This document shows positions 1-14,644 of a stretch of DNA of 64,000 nucleotides, in pieces; position 1 is the first letter of the stretch, and each line of letters opens with the position of its first letter. Source of the DNA: Palaemon carinicauda (taxonomy: Eukaryota; Arthropoda; Malacostraca; Decapoda; Palaemonidae); contig NC_090751.1 of assembly GCF_036898095.1 (NCBI RefSeq), forward strand, positions 43,746,471 through 43,810,470. Direction: 5' to 3'. Under the pieces are notes generated by a model that was not told the DNA's origin, made no database searches, and was given only the letters and a program-made list of their open reading frames with translations. A program made the translations under genes and the position numbers.

Positions 1-1251
1 CCTTAGACACTTCATCTCAAACACATTCAATTTCTGTCTCTCCATCACTTTCATTCCCCACAACTCCGATCCATACATCACAGTTGGTACAATCACTTTC
101 TCATATAGAACTCTCTTTACATTCATGTCCAACCCTCTATTTTTTACTACTCCTTTAACTGCCCCCAACACTTTGCAACCTTCATTGACTCTCTGACGTA
201 CATCTGCTTCCACTCCACCATTTGCTGCAACAACAGACCCCAAGTACTTAAACTGATCCACCTCCTCAAGTAACTCTCCATTCAACATGACATTCAACCT
301 TGCACCACCTTCCCTTCTCGTACATCTCATAACCTTACTCTTACCCACATTAACTCTCAACTTCCTTCTCTCACACACCCTTCCCAATTCTGTCACTAGT
401 CGGTCAAGCTTCTCTTCTGTGTCTGCTACCAGTACAGTATCATCCGCAAACAACAACTGATTTACCTCCCATTCATGATCATTCTCGCCTACCAATTTTA
501 ATCCTCGTCCAAGTACTCGAGCATTCACCTCTCTCACCACTCCATCAACATACAAGTTAAACAACCACAGCGACATCACACATCCCTGTCTCAGCCCCAC
601 TCTCACCGGAAACCAATCGCTCACTTCATTTCCTATTCTAACACATGCTTTACTACCTTTGTAGAAACTTTTCACTGCTTGCAACAACCTTCCACCAACT
701 CCATATAACCTCATCACATTCGACATTGCTTCCCTATCAACTCTATCATATGCTTTCTCCAGATCCATAAACGCAACATACACCTCCTTACCTTTTGCTA
801 AATATTTCTCGCATATCTGCCTAACTGTAAAAATCTGATTCATACAACCCCTACCTCTTCTAAAACCACCCTGTACTTCCAAGATTGCATTCTCTGTTTT
901 ATCCTTAATCCTATTAATCATTACTCTACCATACACTTTTCCAACTACACTCAACAAACTAATACCTCTTGAATTACAACACTCATGCACATCTCCCTTA
1001 CCCTTGTATAGTGGTACAATACATGCACAAACCCAATCTACTGGTACCATTGACAACACAAAACACATATTAAACAATCTCACCAACCATTCAAGTACAG
1101 TCACACCCACTTCCTTCAACATCTCAGCTCTCACACCATCCATACCAGATGCTTTTCCTACTCTCGTTTCATCTAGTGCTCTCCTCACTTCCTCTATTGT
1201 AATCTCTCTCATTCTCATCTCCCATCACTGGCACCTCAACACCTGGAACAG
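1..1251 (-). mobile_element. non-LTR reverse transcriptase, copy 1 (partial, runs off left edge)
   Basis: Read on the minus strand, an open frame runs from about 1224 to base 1 with no stop that I could find. It encodes a LINE reverse transcriptase: the upstream block with PLYKGKGD and SRGISLLSVVGKVYGR, then GFRRGRGCMNQIF, the motif-A block AFMDLEKAYDRVDRE, RVGLRQGC, the catalytic LLFADDTVLVAD, and the C-terminal block VMYGSELWGMKVMERQKL. A TGA at 1225-1227 closes the frame upstream, and the homology stops where a (TA)n tract starts near 1251, so the endonuclease half is missing. It is collinear with the copy at 7698-8618 at a constant offset of 7697 bases, without indels over bases 1-921, so the two insertions are closely related. 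The clade (RTE-like or related) is not certain. The C terminus lies outside the window. Confidence 0.85.
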
Positions 1252-1254
1252 CAA

Positions 1255-1907
<653 letters not shown>

Positions 1908-2496
1908 AGTGACAAGAAGAGCTGCTTACCATAACTAAAGTCTCTCCTACCATTTCTAAGATAAAAGTACCCACTGAACAATTATAGTGCAGTATATAGC
2001 CTCTTGAGTGAAGTGTTGTCCAGTGTATAAGGACAGAGGGGAATATGGAAAGAATATTCCAGACTATTCGGTGTATGTGTAGACAAATATGAAATGAGCC
2101 ATAAGGAGAGAGGGGCATCCAATGTAGTACTGTCTGGTCAGTCAAAGGACCCACTAAAGCTTGTCGCACACTGAGCCGGAACGGAACCGCCCGATCAGAA
2201 CCGAAACGTCCGATAGAAATCGAAAGCATACATTCTTACCTGGCTGCGCACATTGGGCCAGAACAGAACGGAACCGACACAGTATTCTTTGAAAGATATT
2301 TTTTCTGAAGCGTCGGTGGCGTCTGACAGGCTACGCATGCGCAGAACGACTGGAGCGGTGGTTTTGGTGAGGGTTGCTGAGGACTTCGGAGGCTAGTGTA
2401 ATTTCAACCAATATTTTTCTAATGTCAGGAATTTGACGAATGTACTTTATTAACAATGATGTGAACTTATGATTTAATACAAAGAAGTTTGGAGTG

Positions 2497-2535
<39 letters not shown>

Positions 2536-2854
2536 TCTTTTTTGAAAACATATAAACGTCTGGCTTATGGATTCGATAAAAGATTGATATACAGAATATC
2601 TAATCATTGCAATATCAATTAAATAAAAACTCAGTTATGATTAAGGAAAACTTCCTTCGTTTATTTAAAATTCTGCGTTGGTTCCGTTCTGTGGCTTCTG
2701 GCTCAGTGTGCGCGCTGGACGTCGTTTCTGTTCTGTTCTGAGGCTTCGGTGGCTTAAGGGGCGGTTCCGTTCCGGCTCAGTGTGCGACAAGCTTAACTCT
2801 CTAGCGGTAGTATCTCAATGGGTGGCTGGTGCCCTAGCCAACCTGCAATTCCCT
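1908..2854. repeat. dispersed repeat R1, truncated copy split by an inverted-repeat element
   Basis: Bases 1908-2157 and 2794-2854 together match the right half of the ~715-bp repeat present complete at 40857-41571 and 63286-64000. Shared landmarks are gaagagctgcttaccata, the block around ccagactattcggtgta, and the terminal block ctctagcggtagtatctcaa. The match breaks at 2157 and resumes at 2794, which marks the insertion site of the 636-bp element in between. The left half with its (ATT)n end is absent here. R1 has no recognised protein; its frames have no known domain. Confidence 0.8.
2158..2793. mobile_element. 636-bp non-autonomous DNA transposon (MITE) with 35-bp terminal inverted repeats
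   Basis: The ends are perfect inverted repeats of 35 bp: 2158-2192, beginning agcttgtcgcacactgagcc, and 2759-2793, its reverse complement. The element is flanked by TAA on both sides (2155-2157 and 2794-2796), and the undisturbed R1 repeat at 41510-41520 contains a single such site, so TAA is the target-site duplication. A 3-bp TWA duplication is typical of PIF/Harbinger transposons, which is the likely class. Weaker sub-terminal copies of the same GGAACGG-type motif lie inside both ends, and an (ATT)n microsatellite occupies 2497-2535. No transposase frame is present, so mobility would need a partner in trans. The class is inferred from duplication length alone. Confidence 0.82.
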
Positions 2855-2859
2855 AGATA

Positions 2860-3115
2860 CTTTTCATATATACATATGACCAGTGCCCAAGCTCCTCTCC
2901 ACGCAAGTTAAGACCAGGGAGGGAAGGGCCAGGCAGTGACTGCTGATGACTCAGCAGGTAGGCATATATGCTCCTCAATACTCCCCCATCCTTAGTTCAC
3001 AAGGATGGTGAGTGTGGAGACGCTACTAGAATCTATCGAGCTTGAGTGGGACTCGAACCTCAGTCTGGCAGATCGCCAAGCAGGTACATTTCCAATGGGA
3101 TACCACAACCATTAA
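2860..3115 (-). mobile_element. tRNA-derived SINE
   Basis: On the minus strand, bases 3049-3059 read GGTTCGAGTCC, a perfect RNA polymerase III B box (GGTTCGANTCC), preceded at about the right distance by a degenerate A-box-like start near 3110. This is the layout of a tRNA-related SINE head. The body continues towards 2860, where gcttgggcactggtcatatg is reached. It lies just upstream of the first visible legumain exon, in what is probably an intron. A functional tRNA is unlikely because no cloverleaf can be completed. The exact ends are uncertain. Confidence 0.65.
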
Positions 3116-3238
3116 ATGGGTAAGATAATCCGTCTGAATATGATAGACTCTTTACCTCTATAAGAGTTGAGGGGAGTAGTCTTTCAACTACAGACGATTC
3201 ACTGTGCTTCTCCTAACCCACAAATTCTTCCTTCGCAG

Positions 3239-3495
3239 TCAGACATCTGTCACGCTTACCAAATCTTGAAGGCCAATGGAATCCCCGATGACCACATCGT
3301 TGTCATGATGGTCGATGACATTGCAGACAATGACCAGTAAGGTTCAAAAATTTTGTTATCACTTCTTTCGCTGAGTTAGCAAAGGCTTAATTATCTCAAA
3401 ACTTTGTAGAAATTTACATTTGCTCAAACATATAGATTATCTTAGAAGCCCTGTTCTTGGATGCTGGTTATCGAAATAATATACACTTTGCAAAA

Positions 3496-3583
<88 letters not shown>

Positions 3584-3591
3584 GTATATAT

Positions 3592-3651
<60 letters not shown>

Positions 3652-6600
3652 ACACTTGAAATTTAAAGCTAAACTAGACCTTAGACTCAAGACAAAAAGA
3701 CACTTCAAGAATTATACAATTGACTCTAACACTATGGGAAATAAACCATAGTTACACTTGCATATAATTAACTGTTACTCTTACAACCTTTCGGCTCACA
3801 CAAGGTTAGCGAACAGTTAAGTAAAAATAAATGCACTTCACTTTTTAACCTAATAACACAGGGCCAGTCACATAAACCAATTAATTTTTACAATATAAAC
3901 TGTACTTAGAGATACAATGCACTTCTTTCAACTTAAACCACAAACATTCTAATGTTTGAAAATTGATTTAAACTGATTAAAAATATAAAAAGGTGTTTAA
4001 TTAACTTCAATCTTATTGAATCTATAATCATGAATGATAAGAATTTCAAGGAATCCTTAAAGTTCGTCATATTTTAATGAAAGAAAGCTAAACAAAAGTT
4101 GAAAGATTTAAGATTGGTCTAAATACTATGATCTAAACTCTGACAGGAACCCCTACCCCGGCAAGATTATCAACCACCCTTCTGGCGATGATGTGTATGC
4201 TGGCGTCCCAAAGGATTACGCTGGGAGACATGTTACCGTTGAGAACTTCTTCAAGGTCCTCAGAGGAGACGCCAATGGTCTCCAGGGCATTGGCTCCGGA
4301 AAGGTCATCAACAGTGGCCCCAATGACAGGATCTTTATCAACATGGATGACCATGGCTCTCCAGGTCTCTTCTGCTTCCCTCACGAAAACATGATGGCCA
4401 ATGACTTTGCCAAACTTGTCAAGGAATTGAAACAGGACAACAAATTCAAGGAGGTATGAACTAGTCTATGCTTTGAAAAGAAACCACGTTTAACTAAGGA
4501 ACTATTCTTGGATTTTAAACAATTAACTCCGACTGATTTATAGTTGAGAAGCAATTAATGTGGGAATTTCGATGTCTCTTTTCAGATGTTGGTGTATATG
4601 GAGTCCTGTTACTCCGGATCCATGTTCCAGGATCTCTTCCCCGATGACATGGGATGTAAGATTTTTTACCTTGCAAATGTTATCTAAGATTCAGACTTGC
4701 TTAACAAATGTTTGGTTAATGTCTGACACTAGATGATGTCGACACCTAAATGGTAAAACGAAATGGGCAAAAATTAACATTGGCAACTTAACTTTAGATG
4801 AAAGAAACAATTGAAGAGACTAAAAGGATGTATCACAATTTTACCAATGATAGTAAAATCAAGTAATGCCATTAATAAAGTTCTCCATTTTGACTGTATC
4901 ATCACGGTATTCTCTCATTCTTTTTTATATCCAGTTTACTACAATAATCACATTGCCCTTTATTCTGGTTGTCTCTTTACACAGCATGACTGAAATATAA
5001 ATCGTCCCTATGATGTTCCGTTTCTATTACAGTCTATGCTCTATCTGCGGCAAGCCCTTACGAAAGCTCTATGGCAGCCTACTGCAGTGGGCCTCTGGCC
5101 ACTTGCTTGGGTGATCTCTTCAGCGTTAGCTGGATGGAAGATGTTGAATCTGTAAGTCATTTATTAAGCAGTAGGAGTGCCAAACACTGTATAGCTTTAA
5201 ACCAATGATCATCTAAAAATTAATTTTTTTCTTGAAGTATTTGACGCAATGAACGTAAGATATGATTAGTAATATAAATATTAACGACCTTAAATGCAAC
5301 AATGATGTGCATGCACTCATACCCAGTTAGCTTCTCACTGAATATTTAATGTAAATTTACTATCATTCCAGTTGGTTCATTTGAATTATTCCGGACTCTA
5401 AAGTACCCTTCTCAAATAAAGAATATTTTCTTTCCACACAGAAAGATCCCAGCACTGAACTTCTGAAGGAAAACTTTGAGATCACAAGAACCCGTACTGA
5501 CCTATCTGACGTCCTGCAGTGGGGACAGACATCGATCGAGAACGAGGTAGTTGCTGCTTTCATGGGTGGTAAGGGATCAAACACCTCCCCAGTCAAGAAA
5601 TACACTGCTGAAGAACGCAAGGTAAGTCACAGTGATTTTTTGGTGTTACAAGAAAGCGAATAATTTAGCTGCCTGTTTTCAGATGGATTTGATAACAAAA
5701 ATTTTGTCAATGACATTTTCTAATAGGAACCAAAAGGATTAAATGTTGTAGATGATATCATAAATAAATAAATGTTACTTTTTGTGTACTGCATAGCTAT
5801 TTTCTTGATTACATGCAACAAAGGCAAACTGAAAAGGTTATAATCCTTGCCCCATGTTTCTCCAATTTTATTATAGGCAACTGCTGTCCCAAGCCAAGAT
5901 GTACCTTTAATCACCTTGCAAAACCAACTGAAGTCTGCCAAGAATCTAGAGGAGAAAGCACATCTAAGCAACGAGATTTCCGCTCTTAACAAGGTTAGTT
6001 AGATTTGGAAGCATTGTCTTTTATAAACATAACTTTTGAAATTATATGAGGTTTGAAAATCTCTGCCGGCTGGAAATTATTCAAGGTCACTAATGTTACT
6101 ATGGAAAACAGATTATTTTTAGAATAGATTATATTTGATTTCTCAAGTTTGTAAAAGAAACAAATTATATCTATTTCTTTACTTCTTAAATGCCTTTGGC
6201 TATGATATTTCATTATATCTAGTCCCAGATTAAGATATAAATCTATTAGTCCAACTCTTTTCTGTGATATTTATAATAATGTTTGCGGACCTAGAACAGG
6301 TAAGAATGATACTTGCCAGGGGCCATGATAACCACACAATTTTGTGCTTCTTCTCACAGAGACGATCCCTGGTCAAGCACGTCATGGAGAAGATTGCACT
6401 GACGGTCTCTGGAGATGAGAAATTGGTGAAAGAACTCATGACAAAGAGACAAGAGAAGATCACTGCCTGGGACTGCTATGGGGATGCTGTTGATGCCTTC
6501 CACAACAACTGCTTCACTCTTGGAAAGGTGAGAATTTTGATATTAGACTTGATGAAATATCCAGGCGTGGATGTTTTTGTATGTAAATGTAATTATGGTA

Positions 6601-6955
6601 ATAAGCGTGAAAAGGTATCTGAAATTCAGGTCACCATGATTTTAAACCTTTTTTTTTTTTTTTTTTTGTATTCTCAGTTTCGTATGAATCTTGGGAAATA
6701 TACAAAATATTATATACAATATATAAATCGATATCTTCGGAAAAACCGATCGTATTTTTTTTTTTTTTTTTTTTTTTTTGTACATAAGATAGTTGGATAA
6801 TCGTGAATACCTTGTTTTTCTATGCACAGAGCACATACGCCTTGACTGTCGTGCCAACACTGCTCAACATGTGTGAGGCCGGATACAGCACCAATGCCAT
6901 CGTTGAGGCAACCAAGAAAGTCTGTGTCTTCCCAACTATGCACAATGCCTATTAA
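3239..6955 (+). CDS. LGMN: legumain (asparaginyl endopeptidase, peptidase C13), 5' exons missing
   Basis: Legumain is a lysosomal cysteine protease that cuts after asparagine. Eight exons join in phase: 3239-3336, 4147-4453, 4586-4655, 5033-5151, 5442-5621, 5877-5993, 6360-6527 and 6830-6955. They total 1185 nt (394 codons plus TAA at 6953-6955), and all introns are GT-AG. The visible protein starts at SDICHAYQ and includes the caspase-like core with the catalytic His in NMDDHGSPG and the catalytic Cys in [10 protein letters not shown], then [10 protein letters not shown]. The C-terminal prodomain (LSAM) carries four cysteines: [24 protein letters not shown] and KKVCVFP. Family members are about 430-450 residues, so roughly 40-60 N-terminal residues (signal peptide, WALLVAGS-type strand and the YRHQ motif) are missing. 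I found no exon for them in 1-3238. Introns contain (TA)n and poly(T) tracts. All visible exons look intact, so it is probably a working gene rather than a pseudogene. Confidence 0.93.
3497..3648. repeat. (TA)n microsatellite inside a legumain intron
   Basis: A TA run with a few interruptions (around 3570-3605) lies in the 810-bp intron between the first two visible legumain exons. Ile-Tyr frames on both strands are artefacts of the repeat. Confidence 0.97.
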
Positions 6956-7004
6956 ATAGGATTCAGTTGCTTATCCACATCTATTGTCAATTAGTTTAAA
7001 TGAT

Positions 7005-7010
7005 AATAAA
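7005..7010 (+). promoter_or_regulatory. legumain polyadenylation signal
   Basis: AATAAA lies 50 bases after the legumain stop codon and is the first canonical signal there. It implies a short 3' untranslated region ending around 7025-7035, just before the downstream retrotransposon. Confidence 0.6.
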
Positions 7011-7079
7011 AAGAAAAGCAATCTGGTCACTTTTATTTGCCAAGAAACTCGTAGTAAGGCATTTGTATGTGTGATTACC

Positions 7080-8624
7080 TCTAAGAAAAAGAAGGAAAAT
7101 ATTCCATCTGTTGGTAAAATTCACATATTGTGTTAGTCTATTTACCAAGGCACTTCATACAAATTTTGGGGGTTAGCCAACATTAAACAAAGAAACTAAA
7201 GGGGACCTTTCCTCTCTCTGCTCCTCCCAGCCTGACTAGGGATTCAGCTGAGTTTGGCTGGTACTGCTATGGTGCCACACCCCACCCTCCTATATTATCC
7301 ACCACAAATGAAGTTTTAAACGCAGAATCCCCTACTGCTGCTATCTCCTCGGTTACAAAGGCGACCGGAGGAAGCAGCAGGGCCTACCTGAACTGTGTCA
7401 CAATCGTTCGTCATTTATTCCTATTTCTAGCACGCTCTCTTGCCTCTCTCACATCTATCCTCCTATCACCAAGAGCTTTCTTCACTCAATTCATCCACCC
7501 AAACCTTGGCCTTCCTCTCACAGTTCTCCCATCATCACCCTCTTTAGCAGACAGCCACTTTCCATTCTCTCAACATGGCCAAACCACCTCAACACATTCA
7601 TATCCACTCTAGCTGCTAACTCATTTCTTACACCCGTTCTCACCCTCACCACTTCGTTCCTAACCCTATCTACTCGAGATACACCAGCCATACTCCTCCT
7701 TAGACACTTCATCTCAAACACAATCAATTTCTGTCTCTCCATCACTTTCATTCCCCACAACTCCGATCCATACATCACAGTTGGTGTAATCACTTTTTCA
7801 TATAGAACTCTCTTTACATTCATGCCTAACCCTCTATTTTTTACTACTCCTTTAACTGCCCCCAACACTTTGCAACCTTCATTCACTCTCTGACGTACAT
7901 CTGCTTCCACTCCACCATTTGTTGCAACAACAGACCCCAAGTACTTAAACTGATCCACCTCCTCAAGTAACTCTCTATTCAACATGACATTCAACCTTGC
8001 ACCACCTTCCCTTCTCGTACATCTCATAACCTTACTCTTACCTACATTAACTCTCAATTTCCTTCTCTCACACACCCTTCCCAATTCTGTTACTAGTCGG
8101 TCAAGCTTCTCTTCTGTGTCTGCAACCAGTACAGTATCATCCGCAAACAACAACTGATTTACCTCCCATTCATGGGCATTCTCGTCTACCAATTTTAATC
8201 CTCGCCCAAGCACTCGAGCATTCACATCTCTCACCACTCCATCAACATACAAGTTAAAAAACCACGGCGATATTACACATCCCTGTCTCAGCCCCACTCT
8301 CACCGGAAACCAATCACTCACTTCATTTCCTATTCTAACACATGCTTTACTACCTTTGTAGAAACTTTTCACTGCTTGCAACAACCTTCCACCAACTCCA
8401 TATAACCTCATCACATTCCACATTGCTTCCCTATCAACTCTATCATATGCTTTCTCCAGATCCATAAACGCAACATACACCTCCTTACCTTTTGCTAAAT
8501 ATTTCTCGTATATCTGCCTAACTGTAAAAATCTGATTCATACAACCCCTACCTCTCCTAAAACCACTCTGTACTTCTAAGATTGCATTCTCTGTTTTATC
8601 CTTAATCCTATTAATCATTACTCT
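7080..8624 (-). mobile_element. non-LTR reverse transcriptase, copy 2 (5'-truncated, C-terminal frame broken)
   Basis: On the minus strand an open frame of 366 codons (ATG 8616-8618 to TGA 7518-7520) covers the reverse transcriptase core: QSGFRRGRGC, AFMDLEKAYDRVDRE, RVGLRQGCVIS, LLFADDTVLVAD, KYLGSVVATNGGVEADV and LRWFGHVERM. After the stop, a one-base shift restores RGRPRFGWMN and ALGDRRIDVREARERARNRNE, with two further TGA codons, so the C terminus is broken by one frameshift and nonsense changes. A non-coding tail continues to about 7080, immediately downstream of legumain. The 5' end stops at 8624, where (TA)n begins, so the 5' truncation joins a microsatellite exactly as in copy 1. The element is not functional as it stands. 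Confidence 0.88.
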
Positions 8625-8625
8625 G

Positions 8626-8658
<33 letters not shown>

Positions 8659-8922
8659 GATATATAGATATATATATATATATATATATACAGTATATAT
8701 ATAATTTAGATATATATATGTAATATATATATATATATATATGTATTATATATATTATATATATATGTAATATATATATATATATATATATGATATAGAT
8801 ATAAATATATATATATATATATATATCGATATAATATATAGATATAGATATATACATATATAGATATACATGTATATACATATATATATATATATATATA
8901 CAGTATATATATATATATATAT

Positions 8923-8965
<43 letters not shown>

Positions 8966-8995
8966 TAGATATATATATATATATATATATACATA
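8625..8995. repeat. (TA)n / (GATA)n compound microsatellite
   Basis: About 370 bp of imperfect TA repeats with a pure GATA block near 8926-8964. It abuts the truncated 5' end of the minus-strand reverse transcriptase copy 2. Confidence 0.96.
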
Positions 8996-11900
8996 CGACC
9001 AACATACCAGAGACATTGGTCATAATAAAAGATAATATGGAGAAATGTGTTTTTATTTAATTGTTTAGTGGAAACTTGTTGTTCCGGGAAAGTTTCCCTA
9101 AGTCAAGAACAAGATCAGCAGGGGAGGAAAAGGAGCACTATCACCCAAGGCACAAACACCCTGTTAATAACTTTGATTACGGAGTTCTTATACCTTCACT
9201 CTTGAATGCTGAAAAAGAAATTGTACTCTGTCCAGAGGCCTGAAAAATTCCACACGTAAAGTAAAAGTAATTTGTTGGCCTTCTGTAGCTTTGTCAGGTC
9301 TAATGTCATCTACACTCTTAGACTCTGTTTCGGCTTCGTCCCAGGGATCCCACTGAGATGATGGACAGGAATCTTACGTTAAGTAATTATATAGACAATG
9401 ACACTGGATAGGAGCAGTGATGTAGCGTAAAGTAAAAGTTAAAGATATGGATCTTTACATTTGCAGCATAGATTGAATACTGTCACTCGCTAACACACTA
9501 TTATTCTTAAGTTACGTAGACTTGCTTACTCCTTCCAAAATATCGAGTATACTGTCCCGAGATCAAATATTCATAATATGCATAATATAAAGTGATGAAG
9601 GAGTAAAGATACGGCGAGGTTTAATCAACCTAATCTTTCTTTATTACACAAATTTACATTAAACGAAACGGACATCTTAACATCAAACAAACACAAAATG
9701 TAATAAAAGAAATGAAAAATAATAATAATAAAAAAATATTGCTGCTTAGACTCGTGGTCTCTTGCTATGATTAATGATTGAAATGGGGTCAGACACGTGG
9801 CCCTGTGACCCCTATGCTAGTCTCGAAAGCAAAAATTATTTGCAAAAACTTTACACTCAGTCTCATAAAAATAGCCCGAAATATGTAACAGCCAGCTAAA
9901 CCTAAATCAAGTACAAAAAAAAAATCAATTTAAGCTTAATTGGGGGAAAAGTAGTGGCCACGTGTTATTACCTGCACTCCTTACTTGGAAGACAGCCCTT
10001 GTCCTCAAATGGCTGTTGATTGAATTGCCGTTGACCGAATAGTTGCACGGTTTGCACCCTTGACTGGCCAACCCCTGGAATCCTCACTTTTGGTAGATAG
10101 GGTTTACCAGGCTCCTTTTCTTCCCTATCTCCAGCTGAGGCACAAAACACAAAAACTTCTTTATTTGGTGGGAGTACAGTTGTGGGGTGGAGGGCGAGCC
10201 AGAGATGTACTGATTAACTGACCACTGACCAGGTTAGTCAGCCGGTCACAAATACGGCTCCTGTACGAATGGGGCGACCCTTAGGCCGTGAGTGTTCAAC
10301 TGGCTTCACCTCACCTTCCAAACAAGTAAGTGTCATGGTGCCATATCGGGGTAGGGCAATGTATTGTTGTAAGAGTGAGGAGGAAGCAGGATTTTGTACA
10401 AAATACTTAGAGGTATCTTGCTGTTCCTAGGGAATATACATATACATTAATCCTACCTATTCTGCCTTGCTAAAAATTAACAACGTATATGATTAATTAG
10501 CAATGGGCAGGTGTGATGGACATACATCTTAGAATTAACATACCTTAATCGGTACTGAGAAGCTGCATTCAAGTCAACAGTGTTAAAATTATATTCAAAA
10601 TCAGTTTGATAATTTATCGCGACAAACGTAGTTTGAGGAAAGTACCACTGGAACCACCGTACGCCGGCGTAAGGCTTTTCTTGTGCGTGTTTGCCATGTA
10701 ACGTCACGGACATGACGTACGCAATTGTCAACAAGTTTAGTTAGTTTAAAATAGTTCTCCCGATGTTTTGGTAAAGAAAACATAAAGAAAGTATGGGAGC
10801 GGAAGTTTAAGGGGTAACAATAATATCAGCAGAGCCTAACATAAAAGGAAGAAGAAGAGTGAAGAAAAATTCTTCACAGATAATGCCAGGGGTAGACTCA
10901 TTCAATCAAAATAAAAGTATAAGACAAAATTTACAAATGTATTGTGAGAAAACTGCCGGTGACAGCTAAGTGAGCACTAAACTATCTATTTCTAATTGAT
11001 TTACATCACACAATGGGGTTACAAAAGCAAAGGTTACCGATGTAACCATCGATATCTTTGATATGATATTCAAATATTGTGATATGAGTAACTAATCCTC
11101 TCTGCCGTTTCCAAAGCATCATTACAAATGCCGAAAATAATTCTAGAATTGAACTATTCAAACAAGTTTTAAAGAAAGTAATGATATCTATATTGTTTTA
11201 GGCTATAATGTTTGGTAAATTGTTTATATTGTTTCCACAGTAATGTTTTAAAAAGGATTAGATATTAGATTTAGCTCATTCAGTTTATTTGCATTGTTGA
11301 AAATAAAGTCAAATTAATTGTTAAAATCTAGTAAATTAACTCTTTCATTTGAAATATATCAATAAAAGTCTTTAAATATAAGTAATTAAAAGTTATAAAA
11401 TGTATCCCAAATTATCTTTTTCTTGGCAATCAGTTATGTAATGATAATATAGGCGATAAAAGGAAAACAATGGTAGTATATTTCTATATGCGTGTTAGTG
11501 AATGGCTTTGTGCAATTAACATGTTAACCAAAAGCGATAACTTTTAGCATGTAGTCTATTTGTTAGATATGGCTGTGATATTCAATATCATATAAACTTT
11601 GAGAAATGTAGCACAATTTTTATGAGCTATTTCCTTCGCACCTCTAAAGAAAAAATATGTGACTGAAATTGTATAGAAAATAGATAGCCTGCAGACCTGG
11701 AATTGCATAACCAATTTTGTCATATTTTAGAAAAGACCATTGAGAAGGCCATCGTTTCCCTATAGATTTTATTGGCGGTAGGCTTAATGAATGTTGATAT
11801 TATTATTGGTGGAAAATGTATTACATTTTTTCGAATTAATCTGATATTATTGTACGATAATTTTGAGGGGACAGATACGATATTTTTATGCCAGGATACG

Positions 11901-12325
11901 ATAGTTCGGCCAGAAAATCTGTCAATCCTTTTAGTGGACTGCCAGGTTTTCTAAATGAGAAAAGTCCAACTTCTAATCAACAGAAGCTTTAAAAGGCCAA
12001 CCCATTAGTAGAAAAAGGCCAAATATATAGTATTTTTTTTTGTCCGCCTTTTTCCATATTACTAAAAGCCAACAAATGTTTTAAAAGGCCATATTTGATG
12101 TTTTTTGGCCTAATAAATGCCAAACTGGCAACCCTACCTTTTACCCACAATGCAATGCGTCACTCGTAAACTTCCAATGTTAGTTGAAAGTTTGTTACCT
12201 TTAGTTACCGTTTTCGCGAAGTTACATTCCATTAGTGTCAGAAAAGATTGCCGCAGTAGTTAATTAACCATTACTTACTGAATAAGCGAAGGCACATTCA
12301 AAGGCAATTTAATTGTCATTTACAG
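8996..12325. other. AT-rich stretch without a recognised gene
   Basis: Apart from one tentative minus-strand exon (9972-10134), I recognise nothing coding here. A minus-strand AATAAA near 9641-9646 could end a minus-strand transcript. Bases 11950-12140 hold a palindrome-like dispersed repeat built on the words aaaggcc and ggcctttt, of the kind left by short DNA transposons, but I could not define termini. Confidence 0.5.
9972..10134 (-). CDS. possible internal exon, function unknown
   Basis: On the minus strand a pyrimidine-rich stretch ending in gcctcag precedes an open segment that ends at GTGCAG|GTAATA, a good splice donor. The 163-nt segment reads without stop as a Gln- and Pro-containing peptide (KPYLPKVRIPGVGQSR, FGQRQFNQQPFEDKG), ending with CLPSKEC. 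A minus-strand polyadenylation signal lies about 330 bp further on. I recognise no family. It may be a chance open frame or a piece of a mobile element; only the splice-site pair and codon continuity support it. Confidence 0.22.
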
Positions 12326-12436
12326 CGTAAAGAGGCTACGATTCCTTATGCCAAGCGGAACCACTTGAAAGAGATGTTCCTTAACCTAACCCCGGACTGT
12401 TTCAAGACTACGGTGTCCTCTTGTGCCACGGGTTAA
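12326..12436 (+). CDS. possible terminal exon, function unknown
   Basis: After a pyrimidine-rich tract ending in tttacag, 36 codons are open and then stop at TAA 12434-12436. The translation contains YAKRNHLKEMF and TPDCFKTTVSSC, which looks protein-like but matches nothing I recognise. There is no visible partner exon and it may be chance. Confidence 0.15.
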   Translation, partial: RKEATIPYAKRNHLKEMFLNLTPDCFKTTVSSCATG

Positions 12437-12934
12437 AATCATTCCTGACCTGCGTCGAAGCCCGTTTAGGTACGTTTTTCCTTATAAATTGTAACAATCG
12501 CATAGAAAATGTTTACTGTTACTTTAGATATAAAGTTATGTCAAGTTATGTATGGATGAATATTCTACCGAATATTCATGGGTTACAGGCTACCCTCTCC
12601 TACTAGGCCTACTGTAGGTCCAGATTCCGGCATTGAGAGAACGGTAAACTTTACAGAGTAGGGAAGCATAATGAAATTCACGAATTTACATAAGGCCAGC
12701 ACCAATCCCAAGAATCTTACTGTATAATTGTTCTATTTAATCAATAGAGCCAGTGTGTTTGGTAACTTAGGTAAATAGAAAGAGTGTGTGTATGTAGTTG
12801 GGTTGGACAGGTCGGTATTATTGTACTGTATTACAGGGCAACGTATCCTAGGAAAATAACTACTTTTTCTTATAGATTAAATTACGCTCTCTTCGAAAAT
12901 GACACTCATTCCCGTCGCAAATGAATAGTTTCAG

Positions 12935-14644
<1,710 letters not shown>

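Noticed and set aside
3049..3115. A functional tRNA gene
   Set aside because: The B box is good, but no acceptor stem or anticodon arm can be paired; a SINE head explains it better.
4133..4394. Antisense and shifted frames over a legumain exon
   Set aside because: The plus-strand frame with splice sites and catalytic His explains the segment.
8648..9023. Long Ile-Tyr open frames in (TA)n tracts here and at 3437-3708, 40178-40738, 41541-41828, 44156-44530 and elsewhere
   Set aside because: Translation of dinucleotide repeats; open on both strands in all frames and without any other coding sign.
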